Shown here piece after piece: positions 39,518 through 47,961 of a stretch of DNA of 53,111 nucleotides (positions are counted from its first letter, which is position 1; the number at the start of each line of letters is the position of its first letter). Source of the DNA: Flavobacterium sp. Root935 (lineage in GTDB: Bacteria; Bacteroidota; Bacteroidia; Flavobacteriales; Flavobacteriaceae). The notes below the pieces were generated by a model. It was not told the origin of the DNA. It saw only the letters and a program-made list of their open reading frames with translations, and did not search any database. A program made the translations under genes and the position numbers. Location: contig NZ_LMJL01000007.1 of the NCBI RefSeq assembly GCF_001429295.1, positions 913,054 to 966,164 on the forward strand, written 5' to 3'.

Positions 39518-41027
39518 GAATTTCAATTTTAGTTCTGCTATTTACTCTAAGTGTAAGTAATCCGGCAAAAATCATAGATACACCTCCAATTATTAAGGCG
39601 TAAATAGGTTCGTTATGAAAGAATTGTTTGATTACAAATCCTAATATGGTGGCGGCTACAATTTGTGGTATTACTACAAAAAAGTTAAAAACTCCCATGT
39701 AATAACCCATTTTTGCTGCTGGCAAAGCACCAGATAACATTGCATAAGGCATTGATAAAATACTTGCCCACGCAATTCCAACTCCTAACATGGGTAGGAT
39801 CAGCATTTGCTTATCACCAATAAAATAAATTGAAATTAAACCAACACCTCCTGCGCATAATGCCAATAAATGTGTTGCTCTAACGCCTACTTTTTTTGCA
39901 ATGATTGGTAATAAGAAAGCTACTGCTGCAGCAATACCGTTATAAACTGTAAATAACACAGAAACCCAGTCAGCAGCATCGTTGTAGACCTTTGAAGTCG
40001 TGTCTGTCGTACCAAAAATGTGTTGTGTAACAGCTTGTGTTGTGTAAATCCACATAGAGAAAAGCGCAAACCAAGAGAAAAATTGTACCCAGGCTAATTT
40101 TTGCATTGTTTTTGGCATATTCAATAAATCGGTCATGATTATGGTAAAGCCATTTTGGACTTTTTTAGTTCGTAATTGTGATGCAATTACAAATAAAACA
40201 CCCATAAAAATTAGTCCGATAAATAAAATATACAATTCTTTTGCCAGGCTGTTTTCAAAAATTAGAAATGAAATTAATCCTCCAATACCGGCAAAGACTA
40301 ATCCTAAAAGCAATTGTTTTTTTGTAGAAACTCCAGATTCTGTTTCTGGATGAGAAAGATTTTGAGAATCTTTTTTACTATTAGCTTCGAATGCATGAAG
40401 TTCTTCAGGCGTATATTCAGTTGTTTTAAAAACAGTCCATAGAACAGAAAGCAGAAAAACAATTCCGCCAATGTAGAAAGACCATTTTACAGCATCTGGG
40501 ATAATTCCTTTAGGAGCGACATTGCTGACATCAAAAACATTTGTAAAAAGATAGGGTAAAACAGAACCTACAACTGCACCTGTTCCAATAAAAAAACTCT
40601 GCATTACAAAACCTAATGCACGTTGATGGTCTGGCAAATTATCGCCAACAAAGGCGCGAAAAGGTTCCATTGAAACATTTATCGAAGCATCCATTATCCA
40701 TAAAGTTCCCGCTGCGATCCATAAAGTAGGAGAGTTGGGCATAATAAATAATGCGATTGAAGACAAAATGGCTCCAATTAAAAAATAGGGGCGGCGTCTT
40801 CCTAAACGAGTCCAGGTTCTATCACTGAAATAACCAATAACGGGCTGAATAATTAAACCTGAAACAGGCGCAGCAATCCACAAAATTGGGATTTCATCTA
40901 TTTTAGCACCAAGGGTTTCAAAAATTCTAGAGGTATTTGCGTTTTGCAGTGCAAAACCAAACTGTATTCCCAAGAAACCGAAACTCATGTTCCAAATTTC
41001 CCAGAAACTTAATTTACGCTTTTCCAT
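39510..41027 (-). CDS. MFS maltose/oligosaccharide transporter
   Basis: Integral membrane protein of 505 residues with 12 helices and a charged central loop (about 205-235). The N-terminal W-N-M-S-F-G-F-L-G-I-Q-F-G-F-A-L-Q and the G-Y-F-S-D-R-T-W-T-R-L-G-R-R-R-P-Y motif belong to the SLC45/GPH-like sugar carriers used for maltose or sucrose in Bacteroidetes. It is first in the minus-strand catabolic block with beta-PGM and GH65, so it most likely brings periplasmic maltose into the cytoplasm. Upstream (41053-41071) lies an inverted repeat that could be the LacI-family operator. Confidence 0.88.
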   Translation of the reverse strand: MEKRKLSFWEIWNMSFGFLGIQFGFALQNANTSRIFETLGAKIDEIPILWIAAPVSGLIIQPVIGYFSDRTWTRLGRRRPYFLIGAILSSIALFIMPNSPTLWIAAGTLWIMDASINVSMEPFRAFVGDNLPDHQRALGFVMQSFFIGTGAVVGSVLPYLFTNVFDVSNVAPKGIIPDAVKWSFYIGGIVFLLSVLWTVFKTTEYTPEELHAFEANSKKDSQNLSHPETESGVSTKKQLLLGLVFAGIGGLISFLIFENSLAKELYILFIGLIFMGVLFVIASQLRTKKVQNGFTIIMTDLLNMPKTMQKLAWVQFFSWFALFSMWIYTTQAVTQHIFGTTDTTSKVYNDAADWVSVLFTVYNGIAAAVAFLLPIIAKKVGVRATHLLALCAGGVGLISIYFIGDKQMLILPMLGVGIAWASILSMPYAMLSGALPAAKMGYYMGVFNFFVVIPQIVAATILGFVIKQFFHNEPIYALIIGGVSMIFAGLLTLRVNSRTKIEIHE

Positions 41028-41052
41028 TATCGTAATTTGTGAAAAATTATAC

Positions 41053-41071
41053 GATAAGCGCTTTGCTTATC
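41053..41071. promoter_or_regulatory. Candidate LacI-family operator upstream of the MFS gene
   Basis: GATAAGC-GCTTT-GCTTATC is a perfect 7-bp inverted repeat. It contains AAGCGCTT (41056-41063), a core with the central CG typical of LacI-family operators. It lies 26 nt before the MFS ATG, next to the regulator gene. No experimental support; no identical site was found before susC. Confidence 0.4.
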
Positions 41072-41152
41072 AAAACTTACTGTTTTTTTCGAAGTAAAAG
41101 TAAAAGCCTTGACGGGCGTAAAAGTATTAATTATTTTTTTATTTATGCTAAT

Positions 41153-41182
41153 AAAAAAGCCATAAATGTTTTTTATGACTTT
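41153..41182 (-). terminator. Terminator of the LacI-family gene
   Basis: On the minus strand AAAG, a mismatch and CATAAA pair with TTTATG and CTTT around a 5-nt loop (41156-41182), followed by a run of T (A-run at 41153-41158). It lies just past the regulator's stop. Confidence 0.65.
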
Positions 41183-41205
41183 AGAATGTGTTGATTTTAA
41201 GAAAA

Positions 41206-42237
41206 TTAGTCAGTAGATTCTCTTTTTATTAAATGTGTTTCTATAACTTCTGTAGTATAGTTTTCGTTTTCTTCTTCGTCATCATCATGTTCAGCTTCAA
41301 GTCTTTCAATAAGCATTTTAGCGGCTTTATTTCCCATTTTTTCCCCACTCTGACTCACTGTTGTAATGCTTGGAGTGGAGTATTTGGAGATAATTCCGTC
41401 AGTAAAAGCAATTACAGCTAAATCTTCCGGAACTTTTAATCCCATTTTTGATGCCGTTTTGATAATGGTTACAGCAAAAAGTTCATTTACAGCAAAAACA
41501 GCATCAAAAGCTCTGTCGTGTAAAAGTTGACTAATAGTGATTTCGCAGGTATCAACATCTTCAATTTTTATGATTAAATCTTCGTTGAAAGGAATTCCGT
41601 TGTCTAAAAGTGCTTTTTCGTAACCATCAGTTCTTAGTTTTCCGACACTTACATAGTCAACAGTTGTTACTAAGGCTATTTTTTTTCGTCCGTTATCAAT
41701 TAAACTCTGAACAGCTTCATAAGCCGCCGCTTTATCATCAATAATTACTTTATCGCATAAAATATCATTAGTAACGCGGTCGAACATTACAACCGGCATC
41801 CCTTGGTTAATGACTTCTGTAATGTGATGAAAATCACCTTTATATTGTGTTTCTTTAGAAAGAGACATGATGAAACCGTCGATACTTCCGTTGGCTAACA
41901 TTTCCATATTTAAAACCTCCTTATCAAAAGAATCATCAGATAAACAAATGACAACACTATAACCATTTTCGTTCGCAACCTGCTCAATTCCATTAATTAC
42001 AGTAGAGAAAAAGTAGTGTACAATTTCGGGTATAATGATGCCAATACTTTTGGTTTTTCGGTTCTTTAAACTAAGAGCAATATTGTTGGGTTTATAGTTA
42101 TAAAACTTTGCAAAAGCCTGCACTTTTAAGCGCGTTTCTTCACCAATTTCAAGACTGTTTCTAAGTGATTTTGAGACAGTTGAAATGGATACATCAAGTT
42201 CCTTTGCAATCTGTTTTAGGGTTATTTTGCGTTTCAT
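41206..42237 (-). CDS. LacI-family transcriptional regulator of the starch/maltose locus
   Basis: Protein of 343 residues. The N-terminal helix-turn-helix is I-T-L-K-Q-I-A-K-E-L-D-V-S-I-S-T-V-S-K-S-L (4-24), followed by the hinge region with N-N-I-A-L-S-L. The periplasmic-binding-protein-like sensor domain starts at S-I-G-I-I-I-P-E-I. An acidic stretch (D-D-D-E-E-E-N-E) precedes the end. It lies between the MFS-led minus-strand block and the divergent susC operon, so it probably controls both. This differs from Bacteroides, where the membrane sensor SusR does this job. The inducer is likely maltose or a derivative (inference). Confidence 0.92.
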   Translation of the reverse strand: MKRKITLKQIAKELDVSISTVSKSLRNSLEIGEETRLKVQAFAKFYNYKPNNIALSLKNRKTKSIGIIIPEIVHYFFSTVINGIEQVANENGYSVVICLSDDSFDKEVLNMEMLANGSIDGFIMSLSKETQYKGDFHHITEVINQGMPVVMFDRVTNDILCDKVIIDDKAAAYEAVQSLIDNGRKKIALVTTVDYVSVGKLRTDGYEKALLDNGIPFNEDLIIKIEDVDTCEITISQLLHDRAFDAVFAVNELFAVTIIKTASKMGLKVPEDLAVIAFTDGIISKYSTPSITTVSQSGEKMGNKAAKMLIERLEAEHDDDEEENENYTTEVIETHLIKRESTD

Positions 42238-42378
42238 GGCGTAAAGTGAAAAAAATCTAATTAATAATAAAGGTATCTGAAAATTTTATAATTGACAATT
42301 TTTGACTGAAAAGATTACAAAATATAGAAAGTTTTCAACACTACCACGTTTTCGTAACTCAATAAAAGTTGTCTCTGG

Positions 42379-42407
42379 TTGAGCATGTTAATAAATTCAT
42401 AATTTTG
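42379..42407 (+). promoter_or_regulatory. Promoter of the susCDE-amylase operon
   Basis: TTG at 42379-42381 and TAATTTTG at 42400-42407 with an 18-nt spacer fully match the Flavobacterium consensus. The leader to the susC ATG is about 60 nt. A short ACG-TTTT-CGT inverted repeat (42346-42355) lies just upstream and could be a regulator site. Confidence 0.75.
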
Positions 42408-42473
42408 AAATTCGAAGTAAAATTAAAAACTTAACTAACAGTCAAAAACTCAAAACTAATTTAAACAAAAAGT

Positions 42474-45400
42474 ATGAAAACAATTTACAAAAAGTTGTTA
42501 TTTTTATTCCTTCTGCTTCCGTTTACTGTGTTAGCTCAAAGCACATTAACAGGAACAGTAACTGATCTTGCCACGGGTCAGCCAATACCAGGAGTAAATG
42601 TGAATGTACAAGGTGCACCAAACGGAGCATCAACAGGATTTGATGGTAATTACCAACTATCAAATGTTAAGAGCGGAAATAAAATCGTTGTTTCTTTTAT
42701 TGGTTACAAAACGCAAACGATTGAATTTTCTGGGCAGAAAAATTTAAACATTTCTTTAGAGGAAGATACAAATCAACTTAAAGAAGTTGTGGTGCAGGTA
42801 GGTTATGGTACTGTTAGGAAAAAAGATGCAACAGGTGCCGTAACAGTTTTGTCTGCAAATCAATTGAATAAAGGACCGGTAGGTTCAGCTGATCAACTTT
42901 TAGTAGGTAGAGCGGCTGGTGTTAGAATTACAACAGAAGGCGGGCAGCCAGATGCAAATCCTAATATTAGAATTCGTGGAGGAAGTTCTCTTTCAGGCAA
43001 TAACAGTCCGTTAATTATTATTGATGGTGTGCCTATTGATAACACAAATCCAGCAGGAATTGCAAATCCTTTAACGTTAATAAACCCAAATGATATTGAT
43101 ACGTTTGCAATTTTAAAAGATGCTTCTGCTACAGCTATTTACGGTTCAAGAGCTTCTAATGGTGTAATCATTATTACAACTAAAAAAGGAGTTTCTGGAG
43201 CACCAAAGTTTAACTTCTCTTCTAATGTTACAATTGGAAAAGTTAATAATCCTGTCGATATGATGACTGGCACAGAATTTACTGCTTTCATACAAAAATA
43301 TCACCCAGCTTATACCAATTTACTTGGAGTTAGTGATGGATCTGGTGCTGTAGATAATCCTGCTACACCTCAAATTGAAGGGAGAACTTTATACAATACA
43401 GATTGGCAGGATTTAATTTATAGACAATCTATTTCTACAGATAATAACTTTAGCGCAAGAGCAAATCTTTTCGGAAAAGTTCCTTTTAGAGCATCTGTTG
43501 GCTACGCTAAAAATGAAGGTGTTGTTAAAACAAATGATTTAGACAGATATTCTGCTTCTATTAAACTTACACCAGTTCTATTGGATAATCATTTAAAAAT
43601 TGACTTTAATGCAAAAGGATTATCTGTTAAGAAAAATGCTATCGATGGAGATGCTGTTATTGGTAGTGCTTTAGGGATGGACCCGACAAAACCTGCATAT
43701 GATAATCCTGGTGCTTCAAGTAATATCTTCGGAGGATATTATCAGCTGTTAAATACAAACAATTCTATAAGTGGGGCTCAAAATCCTTTAGCAATATTAA
43801 ATCAAAGATCTCGTCCTGAAGAAGTTCAGAAATTATTAGGAAATGTGGAGTTTGATTATAAGATGCCGTTTATGGAATCTTTAAGAGCAGTTGTTAATCT
43901 TGGTTTAGAAACTTCAAAAACCAAGATTAGAGAAATGTATACTGATAACGCTATTCAAACTTATCAGATAGACAATTCTGCAGGAACAACTCCTCCAACT
44001 TATGTTTTTAACCCTGGACTGAATTATGCAGAAAATCAAACAGTTAATAACAAAACTTTAGATGCTTATTTAGCTTATAATAAAAATATAACAGGATTTG
44101 TTACAAGAGTTGATGCTCAAGCTGGTTACTCTTATCAAAATTTTGTTACAGATGGTAATAAAGAAATTTACAGATATAGTACTACTACAGGTTTGAGAGA
44201 AATAACTCCAAATCCTTCAAATCCAAATAACAGATATTATAACGAGAGAAATTTACAATCTTTCTTTGGAAGAGCCAATGTAGATTTGGTAAATAAATAT
44301 TTGTTCACTTTTACTTTAAGAGCAGATGGATCATCTTTATTTAAAGAAGATAGTAGATGGGGGTATTTCCCAGCAGCAGGTTTTGCTTGGAGAATGAAAG
44401 ATGAATCATTTTTAAAAGATTCAAAAACGTTTAATGATTTAAAAATTAGATTAGGTTACGGTATCACAGGTCAGCAGGATATTACAGGAGTTGCAGGTTC
44501 TTATCCATATAGTGCTTTATTTGCGCCTACAAGTGCTTCAAGTACTTATATTCCTGGTGTAAACGGTTATTACGCTAAACCTTATAATGAAGACTTAACT
44601 TGGGAAAAAACAACTACTTATAACGTAGGAGTTGATTTCGAATTATTTGAAAATAGTATTGTTTCGGGTAGTATCGATGCATATCAAAAATATACAAAAG
44701 ACTTACTTTCTGTGGTTTCAGCTCCTCCAGGACAAGCCTTGACAAATGAATTTGTTTCTAATGTTGGAGATATGAAGAACCACGGTGTTGAAGCAAATTT
44801 AAATGTAAAAGTGATCAACGGAAAAGATTTCAATTTGTCTGTGAATGGAAACATTGCTTATAATATTGGAGAAATTACCAACTTAGACAACAGAACGACA
44901 AATGTTGATAACAATTCTGGAATTCCAGTTGGTACTGGTCAGAAAATTGCTTACAATACTGTAGGAGAACAACCTTATTCTGCTTGGGTATTTCAACAAG
45001 TTTATGATTCTAATAACAGACCAATCGAAAACGCATTTGTAGATAAAAATGGTGATGGAGTTATTGATGATAACGATAGAAGCTATGTAGCATTAAGACC
45101 AAACTGGACTTACGGATTTGGATTGACTGCTAACTACAAAAAGTTTGACTTGACGACAACATTTAACGGTCAGATTGGTGGAAAAGTTTATAATGCGAGA
45201 AAACTTCAATCAGGGTATATTGATAAAGCGCTTCCTGCAAATTCAATTAGTTTAACTAATGTTTTAGATACTCAATTTGATTTCCAAACAATTAACGGAA
45301 ATGTGCCTTTTTCTGATTTTTATTTAGAAGATGCAAGTTTCTTACGTTGTCAGAACATTACACTTGGTTATACTTTTGATAAAGCTATAAAAGGTGCTAA

Positions 45401-45542
45401 CTTAAGATTATATGCTTCTGGAAATAACTTGTTTATTGTTACAGATTATACAGGTGTCGATCCAGAGAACTTCAATGCAATTGATAATAATTTCTATCCA
45501 AGATCACGAACATTCAGTTTTGGTCTGAATTTAGAATTCTAA
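42474..45542 (+). CDS. SusC-like TonB-dependent outer-membrane transporter
   Basis: Protein of 1022 residues. The signal peptide ends V-L-A-Q (about 22). A carboxypeptidase-regulatory-like domain (about 24-95, G-T-V-T-D-L-A-T-G-Q-P-I-P-G-V-N) is followed by V-G-Y-G-T-V-R-K-K-D-A-T-G-A-V, the SusC hallmark. The plug has N-P-N-I-R-I-R-G-G-S-S-L and I-L-K-D-A-S-A-T-A-I-Y-G-S-R-A-S-N-G-V-I. The barrel ends in the terminal F-G-L-N-L-E-F. It forms the energised channel for maltooligosaccharides with SusD as lid. It leads the plus-strand operon, with susD 15 nt downstream. Confidence 0.97.
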   Translation: MKTIYKKLLFLFLLLPFTVLAQSTLTGTVTDLATGQPIPGVNVNVQGAPNGASTGFDGNYQLSNVKSGNKIVVSFIGYKTQTIEFSGQKNLNISLEEDTNQLKEVVVQVGYGTVRKKDATGAVTVLSANQLNKGPVGSADQLLVGRAAGVRITTEGGQPDANPNIRIRGGSSLSGNNSPLIIIDGVPIDNTNPAGIANPLTLINPNDIDTFAILKDASATAIYGSRASNGVIIITTKKGVSGAPKFNFSSNVTIGKVNNPVDMMTGTEFTAFIQKYHPAYTNLLGVSDGSGAVDNPATPQIEGRTLYNTDWQDLIYRQSISTDNNFSARANLFGKVPFRASVGYAKNEGVVKTNDLDRYSASIKLTPVLLDNHLKIDFNAKGLSVKKNAIDGDAVIGSALGMDPTKPAYDNPGASSNIFGGYYQLLNTNNSISGAQNPLAILNQRSRPEEVQKLLGNVEFDYKMPFMESLRAVVNLGLETSKTKIREMYTDNAIQTYQIDNSAGTTPPTYVFNPGLNYAENQTVNNKTLDAYLAYNKNITGFVTRVDAQAGYSYQNFVTDGNKEIYRYSTTTGLREITPNPSNPNNRYYNERNLQSFFGRANVDLVNKYLFTFTLRADGSSLFKEDSRWGYFPAAGFAWRMKDESFLKDSKTFNDLKIRLGYGITGQQDITGVAGSYPYSALFAPTSASSTYIPGVNGYYAKPYNEDLTWEKTTTYNVGVDFELFENSIVSGSIDAYQKYTKDLLSVVSAPPGQALTNEFVSNVGDMKNHGVEANLNVKVINGKDFNLSVNGNIAYNIGEITNLDNRTTNVDNNSGIPVGTGQKIAYNTVGEQPYSAWVFQQVYDSNNRPIENAFVDKNGDGVIDDNDRSYVALRPNWTYGFGLTANYKKFDLTTTFNGQIGGKVYNARKLQSGYIDKALPANSISLTNVLDTQFDFQTINGNVPFSDFYLEDASFLRCQNITLGYTFDKAIKGANLRLYASGNNLFIVTDYTGVDPENFNAIDNNFYPRSRTFSFGLNLEF

Positions 45543-45557
45543 TAAAAAAATATAAAA

Positions 45558-47117
45558 ATGAATCAATTTAAACTTAAGATTATAGGAGCTGCTTTTGTTC
45601 TTTGTTTATTCTCATCTTGTGTTGATGATCTGAATACAGAACCAAAAGTAGAGTTGACATTGGAGAATCTTTTAAAACAAGATCCAAATGCAGTAGACGG
45701 TTTAGTTTCTAAGATTTATGGAACCTTTGCCCTTTCAGGACCAGACGGGCCAGGCTCTTCAGATATCGTAACTAAAGATGCAGGAGAGGCTGCATTTCTA
45801 AGAAGTATTGTTAATTTACAGGATTTTTCTGCAGATGGAATGAAAAATCGCTGGGGAGATGATGGTTTAGATCAATTAACAACAACTAGTAATTGGAATG
45901 GTAATAATAAATTCTTTAGATATTTATATGATAGAGCTTATTACACAATTCCTCAATCAAGTAATTTGATTAAGATTTTAAAAACGACATCTGCGGCTGT
46001 TCCAGACAAAGAGAATCATATTGCGGAGTTACGTTTTTTAAGAGCGCTGTCTTATTATTACCTTATTGATTGTTTTGGTAAAGGAGTTATTATAACAGAA
46101 AATGATATTAATACGACTGTACCAAAAAAAGAGGCTAATAGAAAAGAGCTTTTCGATTTTGTAGAATCTGAATTAAAAGATATTGAAGGTACTATTACTG
46201 CAACAAAATCTTATGGTAGAGCAGATAAAAATGTAGTAAGAATGCTGTTAGCAAAACTATATTTGAATGCACAGGTTTATACAGGAACTCAAAGGTATGA
46301 TGATGCTTTGGTATATACAAAAAAGGTTATTGATGAAGGAGGATATACTCTTGCGCCAAATTTTGTGAGTGTGTTTTCAGGAGACAATAATACTTCTCCA
46401 GAAATTATCTATACACTTATTGCTGATGCAGTTGTGAGCCAGGGTTACGGTAATACAACTTATATCGTAAACGGAAACTTAAGTACAGAGACCTTGAATC
46501 CAAATGATTTTGGTGCAACTGATGGCTGGGGAGGACACAGAGCTACTAAAGCATGGTACGGATTATATAATGGTGGAAATTTGGCTGCTTCTACAGACGA
46601 TAGAGCAAAATTATTCTGGACAACTGGTCATACATATGAAATGACCGATTACAAAACATGGATTAATGGTTATCCAAGTGTAAAATTTAGAAATAAGAAT
46701 TTTGTTGGAGCTTCAAGTTCTACAAGTTTCTCTAATACTGATTTCCCTTTGTTTAGATTGGCAGATGCTTACTTAATGTATGCAGAATGCGTTTTAAGAG
46801 GTGCGGCATCAGGTTCTGTTGCTACCGCTTTAGAATATGTCAATAATGTTAGAAATAGATCTCATGCAGGGGCAATCGATTCTTCACAATTAACCTTAGA
46901 TTTCATTTTGAATGAAAGAGCAAGAGAGTTGAACTTAGAAGGACACAGAAGACAGGATTTAATTCGATTTGGCAAATTCACTGGAGGATCTTATTTATGG
47001 CCTTGGAAAGGTGGAGTAAAAGACGGTACAGCAATTCCTGAGACGTACAATTTGTATCCAATTCCTACAAGTGCATTACAGGCAAATGCTAATTTGACTC
47101 AAAATCCTGGTTATTGA
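45558..47117 (+). CDS. SusD-like starch-binding lipoprotein
   Basis: Protein of 519 residues. The lipoprotein signal ends L-F-S-S-C (Cys 21), followed by V-D-D, which fits the Bacteroidetes surface-export signal. The alpha-helical TPR-like core (L-R-F-L-R-A-L-S-Y-Y-Y-L-I-D-C-F-G) and the C-terminal R-A-R-E-L-N-L-E-G-H-R-R-Q-D-L-I-R-F-G are diagnostic of RagB/SusD. It binds glycans at the cell surface and closes the SusC channel. Confidence 0.97.
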   Translation: MNQFKLKIIGAAFVLCLFSSCVDDLNTEPKVELTLENLLKQDPNAVDGLVSKIYGTFALSGPDGPGSSDIVTKDAGEAAFLRSIVNLQDFSADGMKNRWGDDGLDQLTTTSNWNGNNKFFRYLYDRAYYTIPQSSNLIKILKTTSAAVPDKENHIAELRFLRALSYYYLIDCFGKGVIITENDINTTVPKKEANRKELFDFVESELKDIEGTITATKSYGRADKNVVRMLLAKLYLNAQVYTGTQRYDDALVYTKKVIDEGGYTLAPNFVSVFSGDNNTSPEIIYTLIADAVVSQGYGNTTYIVNGNLSTETLNPNDFGATDGWGGHRATKAWYGLYNGGNLAASTDDRAKLFWTTGHTYEMTDYKTWINGYPSVKFRNKNFVGASSSTSFSNTDFPLFRLADAYLMYAECVLRGAASGSVATALEYVNNVRNRSHAGAIDSSQLTLDFILNERARELNLEGHRRQDLIRFGKFTGGSYLWPWKGGVKDGTAIPETYNLYPIPTSALQANANLTQNPGY

Positions 47118-47136
47118 TCTTAACTAAAAAATAGAT

Positions 47137-47880
47137 ATGAAAAATATATTCAAATTAAGTACTCTTGCGATGTTAATAATGTCGGTAGTATCTTGTAATT
47201 CAGATGACATTACAGTTATAGAAGCATCGAAGGCAGCGGTATTAACAAGTCCCGAAGCAGGTACAGTTTTTGTTTTTGATAAAACAAAAGCTACTGAGGT
47301 AGCAACAACTTTTAAATGGGACGCGGCACAGTATGTTGGAGCGCCAGTTGCTATAACTTATGAAGTGGAAATGGCAAAATCTGGTACTGATTTCAAAAAT
47401 CCAGCAACTATATCAATTACAAGTAATAAAAGCATTGCAGTGACTGTTGGTGAGCTTAATGCGGCTGCGCAAAACTGTGGTTTAACACCTTTTGCGGCTC
47501 AAGATGCAGACATTCGTATTAAATCTTATGTTGGAGAAGGAGGAATTGCTCAGTATTCAAATGTTATTAAAGTTTCTATTACATCCTATTCAGCTTGGGA
47601 TAATTGGGGACTAATCGGTTCAGCTACACCAAACGGATGGAATGATCCAGATACTAATTTAGATTATGATATAGCAACTAAGAAATATTCATACAAAGGA
47701 CCATTAGTAGTTGGTGAATACAAGTTCAGACTAGATGATAAGTGGGATACTAACTACGGTGATGATGGTAATAATTTAACATTAGAAGCTGGAGGTGCTA
47801 ACATTCCTATTACTGTTGCAGGAAACTATACAATCATTGTTGATTTTACTGCAAAAACTTATACAATTACTAAAGACTAA
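47137..47880 (+). CDS. SusE-like outer-membrane lipoprotein with one starch-binding module
   Basis: Protein of 247 residues. The lipoprotein signal ends S-V-V-S-C (Cys 20), then N-S-D-D, a surface-export type sequence. The SusE domain (about 33-150, L-T-S-P-E-A-G) is followed by one C-terminal module (about 155-245) with W-D-N-W-G-L-I-G-S-A-T-P-N-G-W and Y-K-F-R-L-D-D-K-W, the pattern of starch-binding modules in SusE and SusF. Bacteroides SusE is near 390 residues and has two such modules, so this is a short version. No separate SusF is present. A strong terminator follows. Confidence 0.9.
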   Translation: MKNIFKLSTLAMLIMSVVSCNSDDITVIEASKAAVLTSPEAGTVFVFDKTKATEVATTFKWDAAQYVGAPVAITYEVEMAKSGTDFKNPATISITSNKSIAVTVGELNAAAQNCGLTPFAAQDADIRIKSYVGEGGIAQYSNVIKVSITSYSAWDNWGLIGSATPNGWNDPDTNLDYDIATKKYSYKGPLVVGEYKFRLDDKWDTNYGDDGNNLTLEAGGANIPITVAGNYTIIVDFTAKTYTITKD

Positions 47881-47897
47881 CGTGTATGTAATTTTAA

Positions 47898-47930
47898 TAA
47901 AAGGGGCTATCTGCTAGATAGCCCTTTTTT
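47898..47930 (+). terminator. Terminator after susE
   Basis: GGGCTATCT-GCT-AGATAGCCC (47904-47924) is a 9-bp perfect stem with an A-run before and six T after. It may let susCDE be made in excess over the downstream amylase. Confidence 0.92.
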
Positions 47931-47961
47931 AATCTAACTAATTAACCGAAATAACCACATT

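Noticed and set aside
42241..42473. A clear LacI operator in front of susC matching the site before the MFS gene
   Set aside because: Only a 3-bp inverted repeat (ACG-TTTT-CGT) was seen; nothing similar to AAGCGCTT, so no operator is claimed there.
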